From contig CALWPV010000114.1 of the NCBI GenBank assembly GCA_944383515.1, forward strand, positions 1-33,342: a DNA stretch of 33,342 nucleotides, in the 5' to 3' direction. The notes below the pieces were generated by a model. That model was given only the letters and a program-made list of their open reading frames with translations, ran no database searches and was not told the origin of the DNA. The position numbers and the translations under genes were made by a program. Position 1 is the stretch's first letter. Each line of letters begins with the position of its first letter. This stretch comes from an uncultured Clostridia bacterium (lineage in GTDB: Bacteria; Bacillota; Clostridia; Lachnospirales; Bianqueaceae). This document shows positions 1 through 8,162 of this stretch, piece after piece.

Positions 1-1392
1 CCTGATCAAGTGCAGGATGCTGAGCAAGAAGCAGGTTCCGACCAAGAGCAAGTTGCTGAGCAAGAACAGGATGCTGAGCAAGGGGAAGATTCTGAGCAGG
101 GACAGGGTCCTGACCAAGTGCAGGATACTGAGCAAGAAGCAGGTTCCGACCAAGAGCAAGGTGCGGATCAAGAGCAGGATGCTGAGCAAGGGGAAGATTC
201 TGAGCAGGAACAGGGGCCTGATCAAGTGCAGGATGCTGAGCAAGAAGCAGGTTCCGACCAAGAGCAAGTTGCTGAGCAAGAACAGGATGCTGAGCAAGGG
301 GAAGATTCTGAGCAGGGACAGGGGCCTGACCAAGTGCAAGATACTGAGCAAGAAGCAGGTTCCGACCAAGAGCAAAGTGCAGAACAAGAACAGGATGCTG
401 AGCAAGGGGAAGATTCTGAGCAGGGACAGGGTCCTGATCAAGTGCAGGATACTGAGCAAGAAGTAGGTTCTGGCCAAGAGCAAGGTGCGGATCAAGAACA
501 GGATGCTGAGCAAGGGGAAGATTCTGAGCAGGAACAGGGGCCTGATCAAGTGCAAGATACTGAGCAAGAAGCAGGTTCTGGCCAAGAGCAAGTTGCTGAG
601 CAAGGGGAAGATTCCGAGCAGGAACAGGGGCCTGACCAAGTGCAAGATACTGAGCAAGAAGCAGGTTCCGACCAAGAGCAAAGTGCAGAACAAGAACAGG
701 ATGCTGAGCAAGGGGAAGATTCCGATCAGGGACAAGATTCTGGCCAAGTGCAAGATACTAAGCAAGAAGCAGGTTCCGACCAAGAGCAAAGTGCAGATCA
801 AGAGCAGGCCGTTGATCAAGAACAAGATACGGATCAGGATCAAGGAAGTATAGGCCGAGAAAGCTTAGGCAGCCAGGACGCCGGCGAAGAACAAGACGAG
901 GGCGAAGCCGAAGATACAAGCCGAGAAAGCTTAGGCAGCCAGGACGCCGGCGAAGAACAAGACGAGGGCGAAGCCGAAGATACGGGCCGAGAAAGCCTAG
1001 GCAGCCAGGACGCCGGAGAAGAACAAGACGAAGGCGAAGCCGAAGATACGGGCCGAGAAAGCCTAGGCAGCCAGGATGCCGGAGAAGAACAAGACGAAGG
1101 CGAAAACGAAGATACGGGCCGAGAAAGCTTAGGCAGCCAGGACGCCGGCGAAGAACAAGACGAAGGCGAAAACGAAGAAACAGGCCGTGAAAGCCTGGGT
1201 AGCCAAGAGGCAGAAACCAATGAAGACCAAGAAGATCTTGCGGCCGACGATCAGTTAGGAGATTCAACAAGCGAAGGAGCAGAAGCAGAAAACGGACAAA
1301 ACACAGCCGGAATGGATTCGGGAGGCGCAGAAAGCGCAGATAGCGGCAGCAGTACGGGAGGAGCTTCTGCAGATCAAGATATGGGAATGTAA
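1..1392 (+). CDS. Acidic Gln/Glu/Asp-rich tandem-repeat protein, 3' part (5' end outside window)
   Basis: The reading frame is open from the first base of the window, so the true start lies upstream; a GTG at 10 is inside the repeat and is not a credible start. The visible part has about 460 residues. It holds eight 36-residue repeats (nt 4-849), then five full and one partial 22-residue repeats (nt 853-1209), then a Gly/Ser/Ala/Asp-rich tail ending DQDMGM. The 36-residue units contain about 13 Asp/Glu and 10 Gln, with almost no Lys or Arg and no Cys or aromatic residue, so the protein must be disordered or extended and strongly negative. No LPXTG sorting signal, membrane segment or other C-terminal anchor is seen. 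The next gene, a VirD4-like ATPase, begins 34 bp downstream on the same strand and is probably co-transcribed. The function is not recognised. A polyanionic linker, scaffold or nucleic-acid mimic are guesses only, and any N-terminal domain is not visible. Confidence 0.8.
   Translation, partial: PDQVQDAEQEAGSDQEQVAEQEQDAEQGEDSEQGQGPDQVQDTEQEAGSDQEQGADQEQDAEQGEDSEQEQGPDQVQDAEQEAGSDQEQVAEQEQDAEQGEDSEQGQGPDQVQDTEQEAGSDQEQSAEQEQDAEQGEDSEQGQGPDQVQDTEQEVGSGQEQGADQEQDAEQGEDSEQEQGPDQVQDTEQEAGSGQEQVAEQGEDSEQEQGPDQVQDTEQEAGSDQEQSAEQEQDAEQGEDSDQGQDSGQVQDTKQEAGSDQEQSADQEQAVDQEQDTDQDQGSIGRESLGSQDAGEEQDEGEAEDTSRESLGSQDAGEEQDEGEAEDTGRESLGSQDAGEEQDEGEAEDTGRESLGSQDAGEEQDEGENEDTGRESLGSQDAGEEQDEGENEETGRESLGSQEAETNEDQEDLAADDQLGDSTSEGAEAENGQNTAGMDSGGAESADSGSSTGGASADQDMGM
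4..849 (+). repeat. 108-bp (36-residue) coding tandem repeat, eight units
   Basis: Units start at 4, 112, 220, 328, 436, 544, 634 and 742. Each is 108 bp, except the one at 544, which is 90 bp. Each unit is itself six hexapeptides of the form xx-[A/S/G/P/T]-[D/E]-Q-[E/G/V], so the basic period is 18 bp. The short unit lacks exactly one hexapeptide. Units are nearly identical at DNA level, while the last one is the most diverged. This fits recent expansion and contraction by slippage or unequal recombination. Confidence 0.95.
853..1209 (+). repeat. 66-bp (22-residue) coding tandem repeat, five full units and a partial one
   Basis: Units start at 853, 919, 985, 1051, 1117 and 1183, the last breaking off after about nine residues. 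Each begins (G/S)RESLGSQ(D/E)A and continues with an EEQDEGE stretch. Variation is limited to a few positions, such as A/N in the GEAED/GENED part and silent changes (agcttaggc versus agcctaggc). Unlike the upstream repeat, each unit carries one Arg. This is a second, unrelated repeat type in the same protein. Confidence 0.95.
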
Positions 1393-1426
1393 AAATGGAC
1401 TGCATTGAGTAAAAAGGAGGATTAGT

Positions 1427-2755
1427 ATGCCAGGATTAGGAAGAAATCAAAAAATGGACGTCTTATTTGGCGACAGTTTAATGGTATCGGCGCCCAAGCT
1501 AGATCCCAGAGGGGCACGGTGTTTTTTAGAGGGCATTGATGCCACGAATACGCATGTAAGAATTCCTATTAGCGAAGACATGCTGGGAAGACATTTAATG
1601 TTGTTAGGCGGTATAGGAACGGGAAAAACCAATGCGTTTAGCCAAATCATTCGGCAGCTGCGCCAAACTATGCGCGAAGACGAGATTATGATTATTTTTG
1701 ATACGAAGGGAGATTTTTATCAGGAGTTCTACCAACCAGGCGACATTGTGATTAGCAATGACACAACAGCAACAGGAAGCGCGCGCACCGATTACTGGAA
1801 TATTTTTAATGAAATTTATGGCGGCGAACACATGATGGAAGGCGTTATTGAAATTGCTAAGTCATTATTTGCCGAAGCATGCAGAAAAACAAATCAAATT
1901 TTCTTCCCCAATGCTGCTCGTGATTTATTTATGGCTTCTATGGTGCATTTTATTCGGACAAGGCCAGCGAAAGAAAGGACCAATCGTGATTTGATCCGTT
2001 TTATCAATCAAACGCCAAGCAAGGAGTTTCGTGCCATGCTCAATCAGCATGCCGATTTTCGTGCCATGACCAGCTATATTGCCAGTGACGAGTCTGGCCA
2101 GACACAGGGTGTTATGTCCGAATTACTACAGGTTACCAGAGATATTTTTATCGGGAATTTTGCTAAACGCGGAACGCTGGGTATGCGGAACTTGGTGTAT
2201 CAAAAAGGTGGAAAAATTGTTTTTATTGAATATGACCTGAGTATTGGCGCCATGCTTTCCCCCGTTTATACTTTATTATTCGATCAGGCAATAAAAGAAG
2301 CACTGTGCAGAGAGCGCAGTTTGGGCAATGTCTATTTTATTACCGATGAATTTCGGCTGCTGCCCAACCTGCAGCACATCGATGACGCAGTTAACTTTGG
2401 CCGAAGCCTAGGCGTTAAGTTTATGATCGGCATTCAAAATGTAGAGCAAATTTATGAGATTTACGGCGCACAGCGCGCTAGAAGCATTATGTCAGGTTTT
2501 CTTTCCTCTTTTATGTTTCGCGTGACCGATGCTTCTTCCAAACAATATATTAAAGACGTCTTCGGTAAAAACCGCAAACTGGAGGGATATACGCCCATTG
2601 TTCAAGGAAGAGGTATGGTAGAAGAAAGCAGAGAAGGCAATGTGGTAGAAGACTGGAATATTTCTAGATTAAAAACAGGTCAGTCCATTATTGGTCTGCC
2701 CGGCCATCAGCCATTTCTTTTCCAGTTTGATCGTTATCAGGGTCGGGTTTCTTAG
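1427..2755 (+). CDS. VirD4/TraD-like P-loop ATPase (type IV coupling protein family), no membrane anchor
   Basis: The 442-residue protein starts at an ATG 6 bp after AAAAAGGAGG. A Walker A motif GGIGTGKT lies at residues 61-68 and a Walker B-like VYFITDEF with Asp307-Glu308. The region FIEYDLSIG, the late GIQNVEQIYEIYG and the C-terminal SIIGLPGHQPFLFQFDRY resemble the conjugative coupling protein (VirD4/TraD/TrwB, TraM-recognition) ATPases. Those proteins normally pump DNA or protein substrates through a type IV secretion channel and carry N-terminal membrane helices. No such helices are seen here, so this would be a soluble ATPase. No relaxase, VirB4, mating-pair gene or integrase is in the window, although the upstream side is cut off. 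The acidic repeat gene ends 34 bp before it, and a strong new promoter follows it, so it looks like the last gene of an operon. Family membership is fairly sure; the actual role is unknown. Confidence 0.8.
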   Translation: MPGLGRNQKMDVLFGDSLMVSAPKLDPRGARCFLEGIDATNTHVRIPISEDMLGRHLMLLGGIGTGKTNAFSQIIRQLRQTMREDEIMIIFDTKGDFYQEFYQPGDIVISNDTTATGSARTDYWNIFNEIYGGEHMMEGVIEIAKSLFAEACRKTNQIFFPNAARDLFMASMVHFIRTRPAKERTNRDLIRFINQTPSKEFRAMLNQHADFRAMTSYIASDESGQTQGVMSELLQVTRDIFIGNFAKRGTLGMRNLVYQKGGKIVFIEYDLSIGAMLSPVYTLLFDQAIKEALCRERSLGNVYFITDEFRLLPNLQHIDDAVNFGRSLGVKFMIGIQNVEQIYEIYGAQRARSIMSGFLSSFMFRVTDASSKQYIKDVFGKNRKLEGYTPIVQGRGMVEESREGNVVEDWNISRLKTGQSIIGLPGHQPFLFQFDRYQGRVS

Positions 2756-2817
2756 TGGTAGAGCTTTTCGCCGTAGAGAGTTCACCAAAACTTAACATTT
2801 CCTGTAAATTTTGCTGA

Positions 2818-2846
2818 TTGACAAAAATAGGACTCCGTCTTACAAT
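2818..2846 (+). promoter_or_regulatory. Consensus promoter for the dehydratase activator fusion
   Basis: TTGACA at 2818-2823 and TACAAT at 2841-2846 are separated by exactly 17 bp. A perfect 8-bp palindrome TACTAGTA follows at 2851-2858 near the expected start of transcription and could be an operator. A second TATAAT at 2874-2879 has no good -35 box. The 5' leader would be about 70 nt. Confidence 0.75.
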
Positions 2847-2926
2847 ATATTACTAGTATACGAATCAAGTATGTATAATAAATAGGAAAGAACTGGATTG
2901 GATATTGTAGAACGGAGGTAGTGTAT

Positions 2927-5900
2927 TTGATCTATCGTGTTGGCTTAGATATAGGATCAACAACCGTAAAAATTGCGGTTTTAGACGAACAGGATCAGCT
3001 GGTTTACAGCGAATATAAACGGCATTTTGCCAATATTAAAGAAACAATTGCCCAGGTTGTGGGTAAGGCTTACGAAACCCTGCTCAAAGATCAGCAGGTA
3101 CGCATTAATGTAACGGGATCGGGCGGCCTTTCGGTTTCCAAATGGCTCTCCATTCCTTTTGTACAAGAAGTGATTGCTTCAACCAAAACGGTAGAAAAAC
3201 TGATTCCGCAGACCAATGTTGCGATTGAGCTGGGTGGAGAAGACGCTAAAATTACGTATTTCGACGGTTCTATTGAGCAGCGGATGAATGGTACCTGCGC
3301 CGGCGGAACCGGTGCGTTTATCGATCAAATGGCAGGACTGCTCATGACCGATGCCGCCGGTCTGGATAAGCTGGCAGAAGAGTCTACCACGATTTATCCG
3401 ATTGCTGCTCGGTGCGGCGTGTTTGCCAAAACGGATGTACAGCCGCTCATTAACGAAGGCGCGCCCAAAGAAGATATTGCCGCTTCCATTTTTCAGGCGG
3501 TTGTCAATCAAACTATTGCCGGCCTGGCCTGCGGCAAACCGATTCGAGGCAATATTGCCTTTCTTGGCGGCCCGCTCTTTTTCCTGCCGCAGCTGCGCCG
3601 CCGCTTTGTCGAAACCCTGCGTCTGACTCCGGAGCAGACCATCGTGCCCGAGAATTCGCAGCTTTTTGTCGCCATGGGCGCCGCCTATACGGCGGAAAAG
3701 GAAGCCATTACTGCCTTTAATGATATTTACGTATCTTCGCAAAAGCTGGAGGGCGTGGTTTCCAAAGAGATTCAGCGATTGGAACCTCTTTTTGAAAATG
3801 AACAGGCATATAATACGTTTTGCGAGCGGCACGATAAGGACAAGGTGGAGCGCGGCGATCTGGCAACGTATGAAGGGCCGGTGTATCTGGGCATTGACGC
3901 AGGCAGTACAACAACAAAAGCGGTGCTTATGGACGATAATTGCCGCCTTCTCTACACCTTTTACGGCAGCAATGAAGGTAGTCCGCTGGATAAAACTATG
4001 GAAATTTTAACCGATATTTATCAGCGGCTTCCGAAAAATGTATACATAGCAGGGTCAGCTTCAACCGGATACGGCGAAAAACTGGTTCAGACGGCGTACC
4101 ATATTGATATCGGCGAAATTGAAACAATGGCGCACTACAAAGCGGCGGAGTACTTTTTGCCGGGCGTGGAATTTATTTTAGACATCGGCGGGCAAGATAT
4201 GAAATGTATCCGGATTCGCGATGGCGTCATTCATGATATTTTGCTCAATGAAGCATGCTCCTCGGGGTGCGGTTCGTTTTTAGAGAATTTTGCGCATTCC
4301 CTGAAAATGGACATTGAAGATTTTGCCAACGAGGCTTTAGGAGCGCAGGAACCGGTTGATTTGGGATCTCGCTGTACGGTATTTATGAATAGCCGTGTCA
4401 AGCAGGCGCAGAAAGAAGGCGCCTCGGTGGGCGATATCTCGGCGGGTCTATCGTATTCGGTCATTAAAAATGCGTTGCAGAAGGTCATTAAGATTCGGGA
4501 TTATAGCGCCATGGGACAAAAGATTATTGTCCAAGGCGGAACCTTCTATAATGACGCCGTGCTCCGGGCGTTTGAGAAAATTACGGGAAAAGAGGTGGTG
4601 CGGCCGGATATTGCTGGTATTATGGGGGCTTACGGTGCGGCTCTTATTGCCAGAGAGCGTTTGGGCGCTCACCATAAAAGCAGCGTCCTGTCTGTGCAGG
4701 AGCTGGCTGATTTTGCGTATCGAACGTATCAGCAGCGTTGTGGCCGCTGCGCCAATAATTGCCTGCTAACGATCAATGTGTTTAGCGACGATCAGCTGGT
4801 ATCGGGCAACCGCTGCGAACGCGGGGTTGGCCTTTCTCCCAGCGAAACGCAGCAGCATTTGAACATTTACCGGTTCAAGTATTCGCGGCTATTTGCGCAC
4901 TATAAACCATTAAAAGAAGAAGAGGCTCCTCTGGGCGTAGTGGGAATTCCTAGGGCTCTTAATCAGTATGAGAATTATCCGTTCTGGTTTACGTTCTTTA
5001 CCAAGCTGGGCTTTTCGGTACGTCTGACGTCGAGAACCACGAAAAAAACGTTTGAGGCCGGCATGGAGACAATTCCGTCGGAATCGGTTTGTTATCCGGC
5101 TAAACTGGTGCACGGGCATATTATGGAGCTGATTCAGAAAAAAACGCCCTTTATCTTTTACCCGTGTGTTCCTTATGAACGAACGCTGCGGGAAGGAACG
5201 GACAATCATTATAACTGCCCCATTGTTACTTCATATCCTGAAACGATTAAAAATAATGTGGAGGCGCTGGAAGAAAACCATATTACGTTTATGAATCCGT
5301 TTCTGAACTTAAATGACGCGGGCAGCGTAAAGCAAGAGCTTTTGGCCGCGTTATCCGAAAAGTTCCCGGTGACCAAAGAGCAGATTGACGAGGCGGTCGA
5401 CGCGGCTTATGCGGAGCTGGAGGCGTATCGGCTGGAGGTTCAGCAAAAGGGCGAAGAAATTCTGAAAACGATGCGCGAGAAAAATATGCGCGGCATTGTA
5501 CTGGCGGGGCGTCCGTATCATGTAGACCCTGAAATTAACCATGGTCTTGAGAAAATTATTACGGAGCTCGGCATGGCCGTGCTTTCCGAAGACAGCGTGG
5601 CCCACTTATCGCAGCTGAAACGGCCCCTGCGTGTGCTCGATCAGTGGAGCTACCATTCTCGGTTGTATGACGCGGCCGAATTTGTCGGTAGTCAGCCGGA
5701 TTTAGAGCTGGTGCAGCTGGTATCTTTCGGCTGTGGAGTCGATGCGGTAACCGCCGATCAGGTTATGGAAATTTTGCATAGCCATGATAAAACCTATACG
5801 CTCATTAAAATCGACGAAGGAAGCAATTTGGGAGCCATTCGAATTCGTTTGCGCTCACTGAAAGCTTCTATTGAAGAAAAAGAGCGGAAAAACGGCGGTC

Positions 5901-7189
5901 AGCCCGTGTGTCCGTTAACAACGCCTTATAGCTTTGACAAAGTTATGTTTACAGAGGAGATGAAAAAGGAGTATACTATTTTAGTGCCGCAAATGGCGCC
6001 AATCCATTTTCGTCTGCTCAAACATGCGTTTGAAAAATCGGGATATCATATAGAAATTTTGCCAACCGTAGATCACCAGGCCATTGAAGAAGGGCTAAAA
6101 TATATCAATAACGACGCCTGCTACCCGACCATTTTGGTAGCCGGTCAGATGATGGCGGCTTTAAAAAGCGGAAAATATGACCTAAACAAGGTGGCGCTGG
6201 CTATTACCCAAACCGGAGGCGGCTGCCGCGCGTCCAACTATGTTGGATTTATTCGTAAAGCGCTGGCCGATGCGGGCATGGGGCAGATTCCGGTTATTGC
6301 GCTGAGCGCAAGTGGAATTGAAAAGCATCCGGGCTTTAAGATTACCCCCATGTTATTGCATAGAGTCATGGTAGCGCTGGTATACGGCGACGTACTCATG
6401 CGCCTGGTGCAGAGGCAGCGGCCCTATGAGGCAGAAAAAGGCAGTGCCGACGCGCTGTATGAAAAATGGCACGCCCGGGCGGCGCATAACGTGGAAAACG
6501 GAAGTTTACCAGAGTTTCACCGCAATATTCGCGGTATGGTGGGTGAGTTTGACCAGCTTCCCCTGCTTGACATTCAAAAGCCGCGCGTAGGCATTGTGGG
6601 CGAAATTTTAGTTAAATACCACCCCACCGGCAACAATGAGCTGGTTAAAGTGCTGGAGAGCGAAGGCGCCGAAGCCTATGTGCCCGATTTAATTGATTTC
6701 TTGCTTTACTGTTCTTTCGACAGCTTTTTCAAAGTAGATCACTATGGATTTAGCAAAACAGGAAAGTGGGTTAATAAAATCGTTATTTCTGTTATTGAAA
6801 AATATCGAGGCTACGCCATTAAGGTTTTGAATCAGCACAAACGCTTTGGAGCCCCCGGTTCCATTGAGCATAAATCCCATTACGTAGACGGCATTATGTC
6901 AACGGGTAATCAAACGGGAGAAGGCTGGCTTTTGACAGCGGAAATGGTAGAAATGATGGAGCATGGCATTAACAATATTGTGTGCGTACAGCCTTTCGCC
7001 TGCCTTCCGAATCATATTGTTGCCAAATCCATGATTAAACCCATTCGGAAGCGGTATCCCATGGCTAACATTGCCGCAGTCGATTATGACCCGGGCGCTT
7101 CCGAGGTGAATCAGCTGAACCGAATTAAACTTATGTTAGCGGTAGCTTTCAAAAATATGGAAAATTCTGACAGTATAGCGCAGGCTTGA
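2927..7189 (+). CDS. Giant 2-hydroxyacyl-CoA dehydratase activator fusion (BcrAD/BadFG type, HgdC-like)
   Basis: A TTG at 2927 is the preferred start, because GGAGG at 2914-2918 lies 8 bp before it but only 2 bp before the in-frame GTG at 2921. The product is about 1420 residues. Two ASKHA activator modules are visible: the first begins VGLDIGSTTVK, the second YLGIDAGSTTTK near residue 319. Each keeps two Cys 39 residues apart (C124/C163 and C444/C483), the spacing of the [4Fe-4S] cluster ligands known in Acidaminococcus HgdC. A Cys-rich RCGRCANNC segment near residue 605 and a DUF2229-like region follow. The last third resembles dehydratase-subunit (COG3580/3581-type) domains, with NNDACYPT and QTGGGCR. 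Known HgdC uses ATP to drive one-electron activation of a dehydratase. Such fusions are common in anaerobic Bacillota, but their substrate is mostly unknown. No separate dehydratase subunits (HgdA/HgdB) lie nearby. The gene is preceded by its own promoter. Confidence 0.93.
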   Translation: MIYRVGLDIGSTTVKIAVLDEQDQLVYSEYKRHFANIKETIAQVVGKAYETLLKDQQVRINVTGSGGLSVSKWLSIPFVQEVIASTKTVEKLIPQTNVAIELGGEDAKITYFDGSIEQRMNGTCAGGTGAFIDQMAGLLMTDAAGLDKLAEESTTIYPIAARCGVFAKTDVQPLINEGAPKEDIAASIFQAVVNQTIAGLACGKPIRGNIAFLGGPLFFLPQLRRRFVETLRLTPEQTIVPENSQLFVAMGAAYTAEKEAITAFNDIYVSSQKLEGVVSKEIQRLEPLFENEQAYNTFCERHDKDKVERGDLATYEGPVYLGIDAGSTTTKAVLMDDNCRLLYTFYGSNEGSPLDKTMEILTDIYQRLPKNVYIAGSASTGYGEKLVQTAYHIDIGEIETMAHYKAAEYFLPGVEFILDIGGQDMKCIRIRDGVIHDILLNEACSSGCGSFLENFAHSLKMDIEDFANEALGAQEPVDLGSRCTVFMNSRVKQAQKEGASVGDISAGLSYSVIKNALQKVIKIRDYSAMGQKIIVQGGTFYNDAVLRAFEKITGKEVVRPDIAGIMGAYGAALIARERLGAHHKSSVLSVQELADFAYRTYQQRCGRCANNCLLTINVFSDDQLVSGNRCERGVGLSPSETQQHLNIYRFKYSRLFAHYKPLKEEEAPLGVVGIPRALNQYENYPFWFTFFTKLGFSVRLTSRTTKKTFEAGMETIPSESVCYPAKLVHGHIMELIQKKTPFIFYPCVPYERTLREGTDNHYNCPIVTSYPETIKNNVEALEENHITFMNPFLNLNDAGSVKQELLAALSEKFPVTKEQIDEAVDAAYAELEAYRLEVQQKGEEILKTMREKNMRGIVLAGRPYHVDPEINHGLEKIITELGMAVLSEDSVAHLSQLKRPLRVLDQWSYHSRLYDAAEFVGSQPDLELVQLVSFGCGVDAVTADQVMEILHSHDKTYTLIKIDEGSNLGAIRIRLRSLKASIEEKERKNGGQPVCPLTTPYSFDKVMFTEEMKKEYTILVPQMAPIHFRLLKHAFEKSGYHIEILPTVDHQAIEEGLKYINNDACYPTILVAGQMMAALKSGKYDLNKVALAITQTGGGCRASNYVGFIRKALADAGMGQIPVIALSASGIEKHPGFKITPMLLHRVMVALVYGDVLMRLVQRQRPYEAEKGSADALYEKWHARAAHNVENGSLPEFHRNIRGMVGEFDQLPLLDIQKPRVGIVGEILVKYHPTGNNELVKVLESEGAEAYVPDLIDFLLYCSFDSFFKVDHYGFSKTGKWVNKIVISVIEKYRGYAIKVLNQHKRFGAPGSIEHKSHYVDGIMSTGNQTGEGWLLTAEMVEMMEHGINNIVCVQPFACLPNHIVAKSMIKPIRKRYPMANIAAVDYDPGASEVNQLNRIKLMLAVAFKNMENSDSIAQA

Positions 7190-7214
7190 TTGTTTCATAC
7201 TAAGCCCGTAACCG

Positions 7215-7244
7215 GATCTGCTGCTGCATCTGCTACAGCAGATC
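7215..7244 (+). other. Stem-loop between the activator fusion and the small Asn/Arg-rich gene
   Basis: GATCTGCTG at 7215-7223 pairs perfectly with CAGCAGATC at 7236-7244 around a 12-nt loop. No T-run follows, so it is not a typical intrinsic terminator. It sits 26 bp after the stop of the upstream gene and may be a processing or 3'-end structure. A GC-rich stretch of alternating CG at 7249-7279 follows directly. Confidence 0.5.
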
Positions 7245-7299
7245 TAAAACGCGCAGCATGCTTAACGCGCGCGGCGCGTAAATTGTAGGAGGCTTTACC

Positions 7300-7509
7300 A
7301 TGGAAAACAATCAAAGCAAGAATCGCCGTCAGAACCGCAACCAGAACGAGAATCTGAATCGTCAGAATCAGAATCGCAACCGCAATGAAAATCGGAACCA
7401 GAACGAATACGAGAATCGTAACGAAAACCGCAACGAGAATCGTAACGAAAACCGCAACGAGAATCGGAATGAAAACCGCAAGGATCACGACAGCGAATAT
7501 CGCTTCTAA
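7300..7509 (+). CDS. Small Asn/Arg/Glu/Gln-rich low-complexity protein (69 aa)
   Basis: An ATG lies 7 bp after TAGGAGG (7286-7292), and a terminator-like hairpin lies 33 bp after the stop. This makes a self-contained short gene credible. The protein is almost entirely Asn, Arg, Glu and Gln, with the tetrapeptide NENR repeated through its second half and a short tail DSEYRF. It has no hydrophobic core, Cys or signal peptide and must be disordered, with mixed charges. The NENR part is built from 24-bp DNA units in which synonymous codons alternate (aacgagaatcgt then aacgaaaaccgc), so it grew by duplication of an eight-residue block. I do not recognise it. RNA or DNA binding and a spore or coat role are only possibilities. 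Confidence 0.6.
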   Translation: MENNQSKNRRQNRNQNENLNRQNQNRNRNENRNQNEYENRNENRNENRNENRNENRNENRKDHDSEYRF

Positions 7510-7542
7510 GTCAGTTATGCCGCTGGCCTGACTGACAATGCC

Positions 7543-7575
7543 AAGGAGCCTTTCGTTTTTACGGAAGGCTCCTTT
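7543..7575 (+). terminator. Probable terminator after the small Asn/Arg-rich gene
   Basis: AAGGAGCCTTTCG pairs with CGGAAGGCTCCTT over 13 bp with one G-U pair, around a T-rich loop. The T-run after the stem is short (TTTC). A weaker inverted repeat GTCAGT/ACTGAC (7510-7536) lies just before it. Confidence 0.6.
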
Positions 7576-8162
7576 CATTGTGACATGAGTGTAGTTTTTC
7601 AACATTTATTATAGTGAGCGTAAATAATTTTAAAGTACTTCTTAAGGTGTTTTCCAGCCTATGGCCGTGCACTGAAAGAACTTCTTGCTAATCACTTGGC
7701 TGTTTTTTGTGCAAAGTTTCTTATACTAACTTGTCGTCCTGTGTGGGTAAGGTACGATTCTTTGAGTACCTGTGATACCGGTGACTTGACTACCTCTTCC
7801 GTTCCAAAATTCCCTAAAAAAAGAGAAGCAAACCGTCATAGGTAGAAATCCCCCTTATACAGTCTTATTGCCGGTCGGTTTAGGGATAGAACGTATCTCT
7901 CAGCCAAACAAAAAATAACTGTATAGGTGTAAAAACGGCCCATATTCTTCCAGCTTTGACATATTCAGAGAATTATCTTCCCCTTCGCAGCCAATTATAG
8001 CTATTTTGAGGGGGTATCCGCTATACCTGTTTTTCGTTTTATGAGCATAAATAGAAGGCAAAATATACCTACTGCTCAAACAACAAGAAGTCACAGGTAT
8101 CATTTCACAGCTTCCCAAACTTTCTCTCTTCTCGGCTGTCACACATGTATGGTAATCCTACT
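7576..8162. other. Long AT-rich gap without a convincing gene
   Basis: About 590 bp with stops in all frames at short spacing. The only longer frame (80 codons, minus strand, 7900-8142) starts with GTG without a Shine-Dalgarno sequence and matches nothing I know. The gap holds one isolated copy of the repeat core at 7733-7749, a small GGTAC/GTACC hairpin at 7751-7770, and GGTAT/ATACC hairpin-like arms near 8012-8026. It may be decayed sequence or an uncharacterised untranslated region. Confidence 0.5.
7733..7749 (+). repeat. Isolated core of the intergenic repeat family
   Basis: The 17-bp GTCGTCCTGTGTGGGTA matches 8240-8256 exactly and 14891-14907 exactly on the other strand. Here it lacks the adjacent CGCG palindrome, so it is a solo or truncated copy. 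Confidence 0.8.

Noticed and set aside
17-853. Long second-frame ORFs rich in Lys/Ser/Leu inside the acidic repeat gene
   Set aside because: They exist because the repeat contains no stop in that frame. One base change in a unit (gcagg to gtagg near 462) splits them, and they have no start signals. The acidic frame is the one kept intact to a natural stop.
758-1405. Antisense ORFs (Leu/Arg/Pro-rich) over the 22-residue repeats
   Set aside because: They are the complement of the repeat, with no ribosome binding site and unlikely composition.
7195-7605. 136-codon minus-strand ORF opposite the small Asn/Arg-rich gene
   Set aside because: It is antisense to the NENR repeat (giving Ile/Val/Leu runs) and covers the terminator hairpin. 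It is a shadow.
7900-8142. 80-codon minus-strand ORF in the long gap
   Set aside because: GTG start without a Shine-Dalgarno sequence, no recognisable motif, and no partner gene. Kept only as a note.
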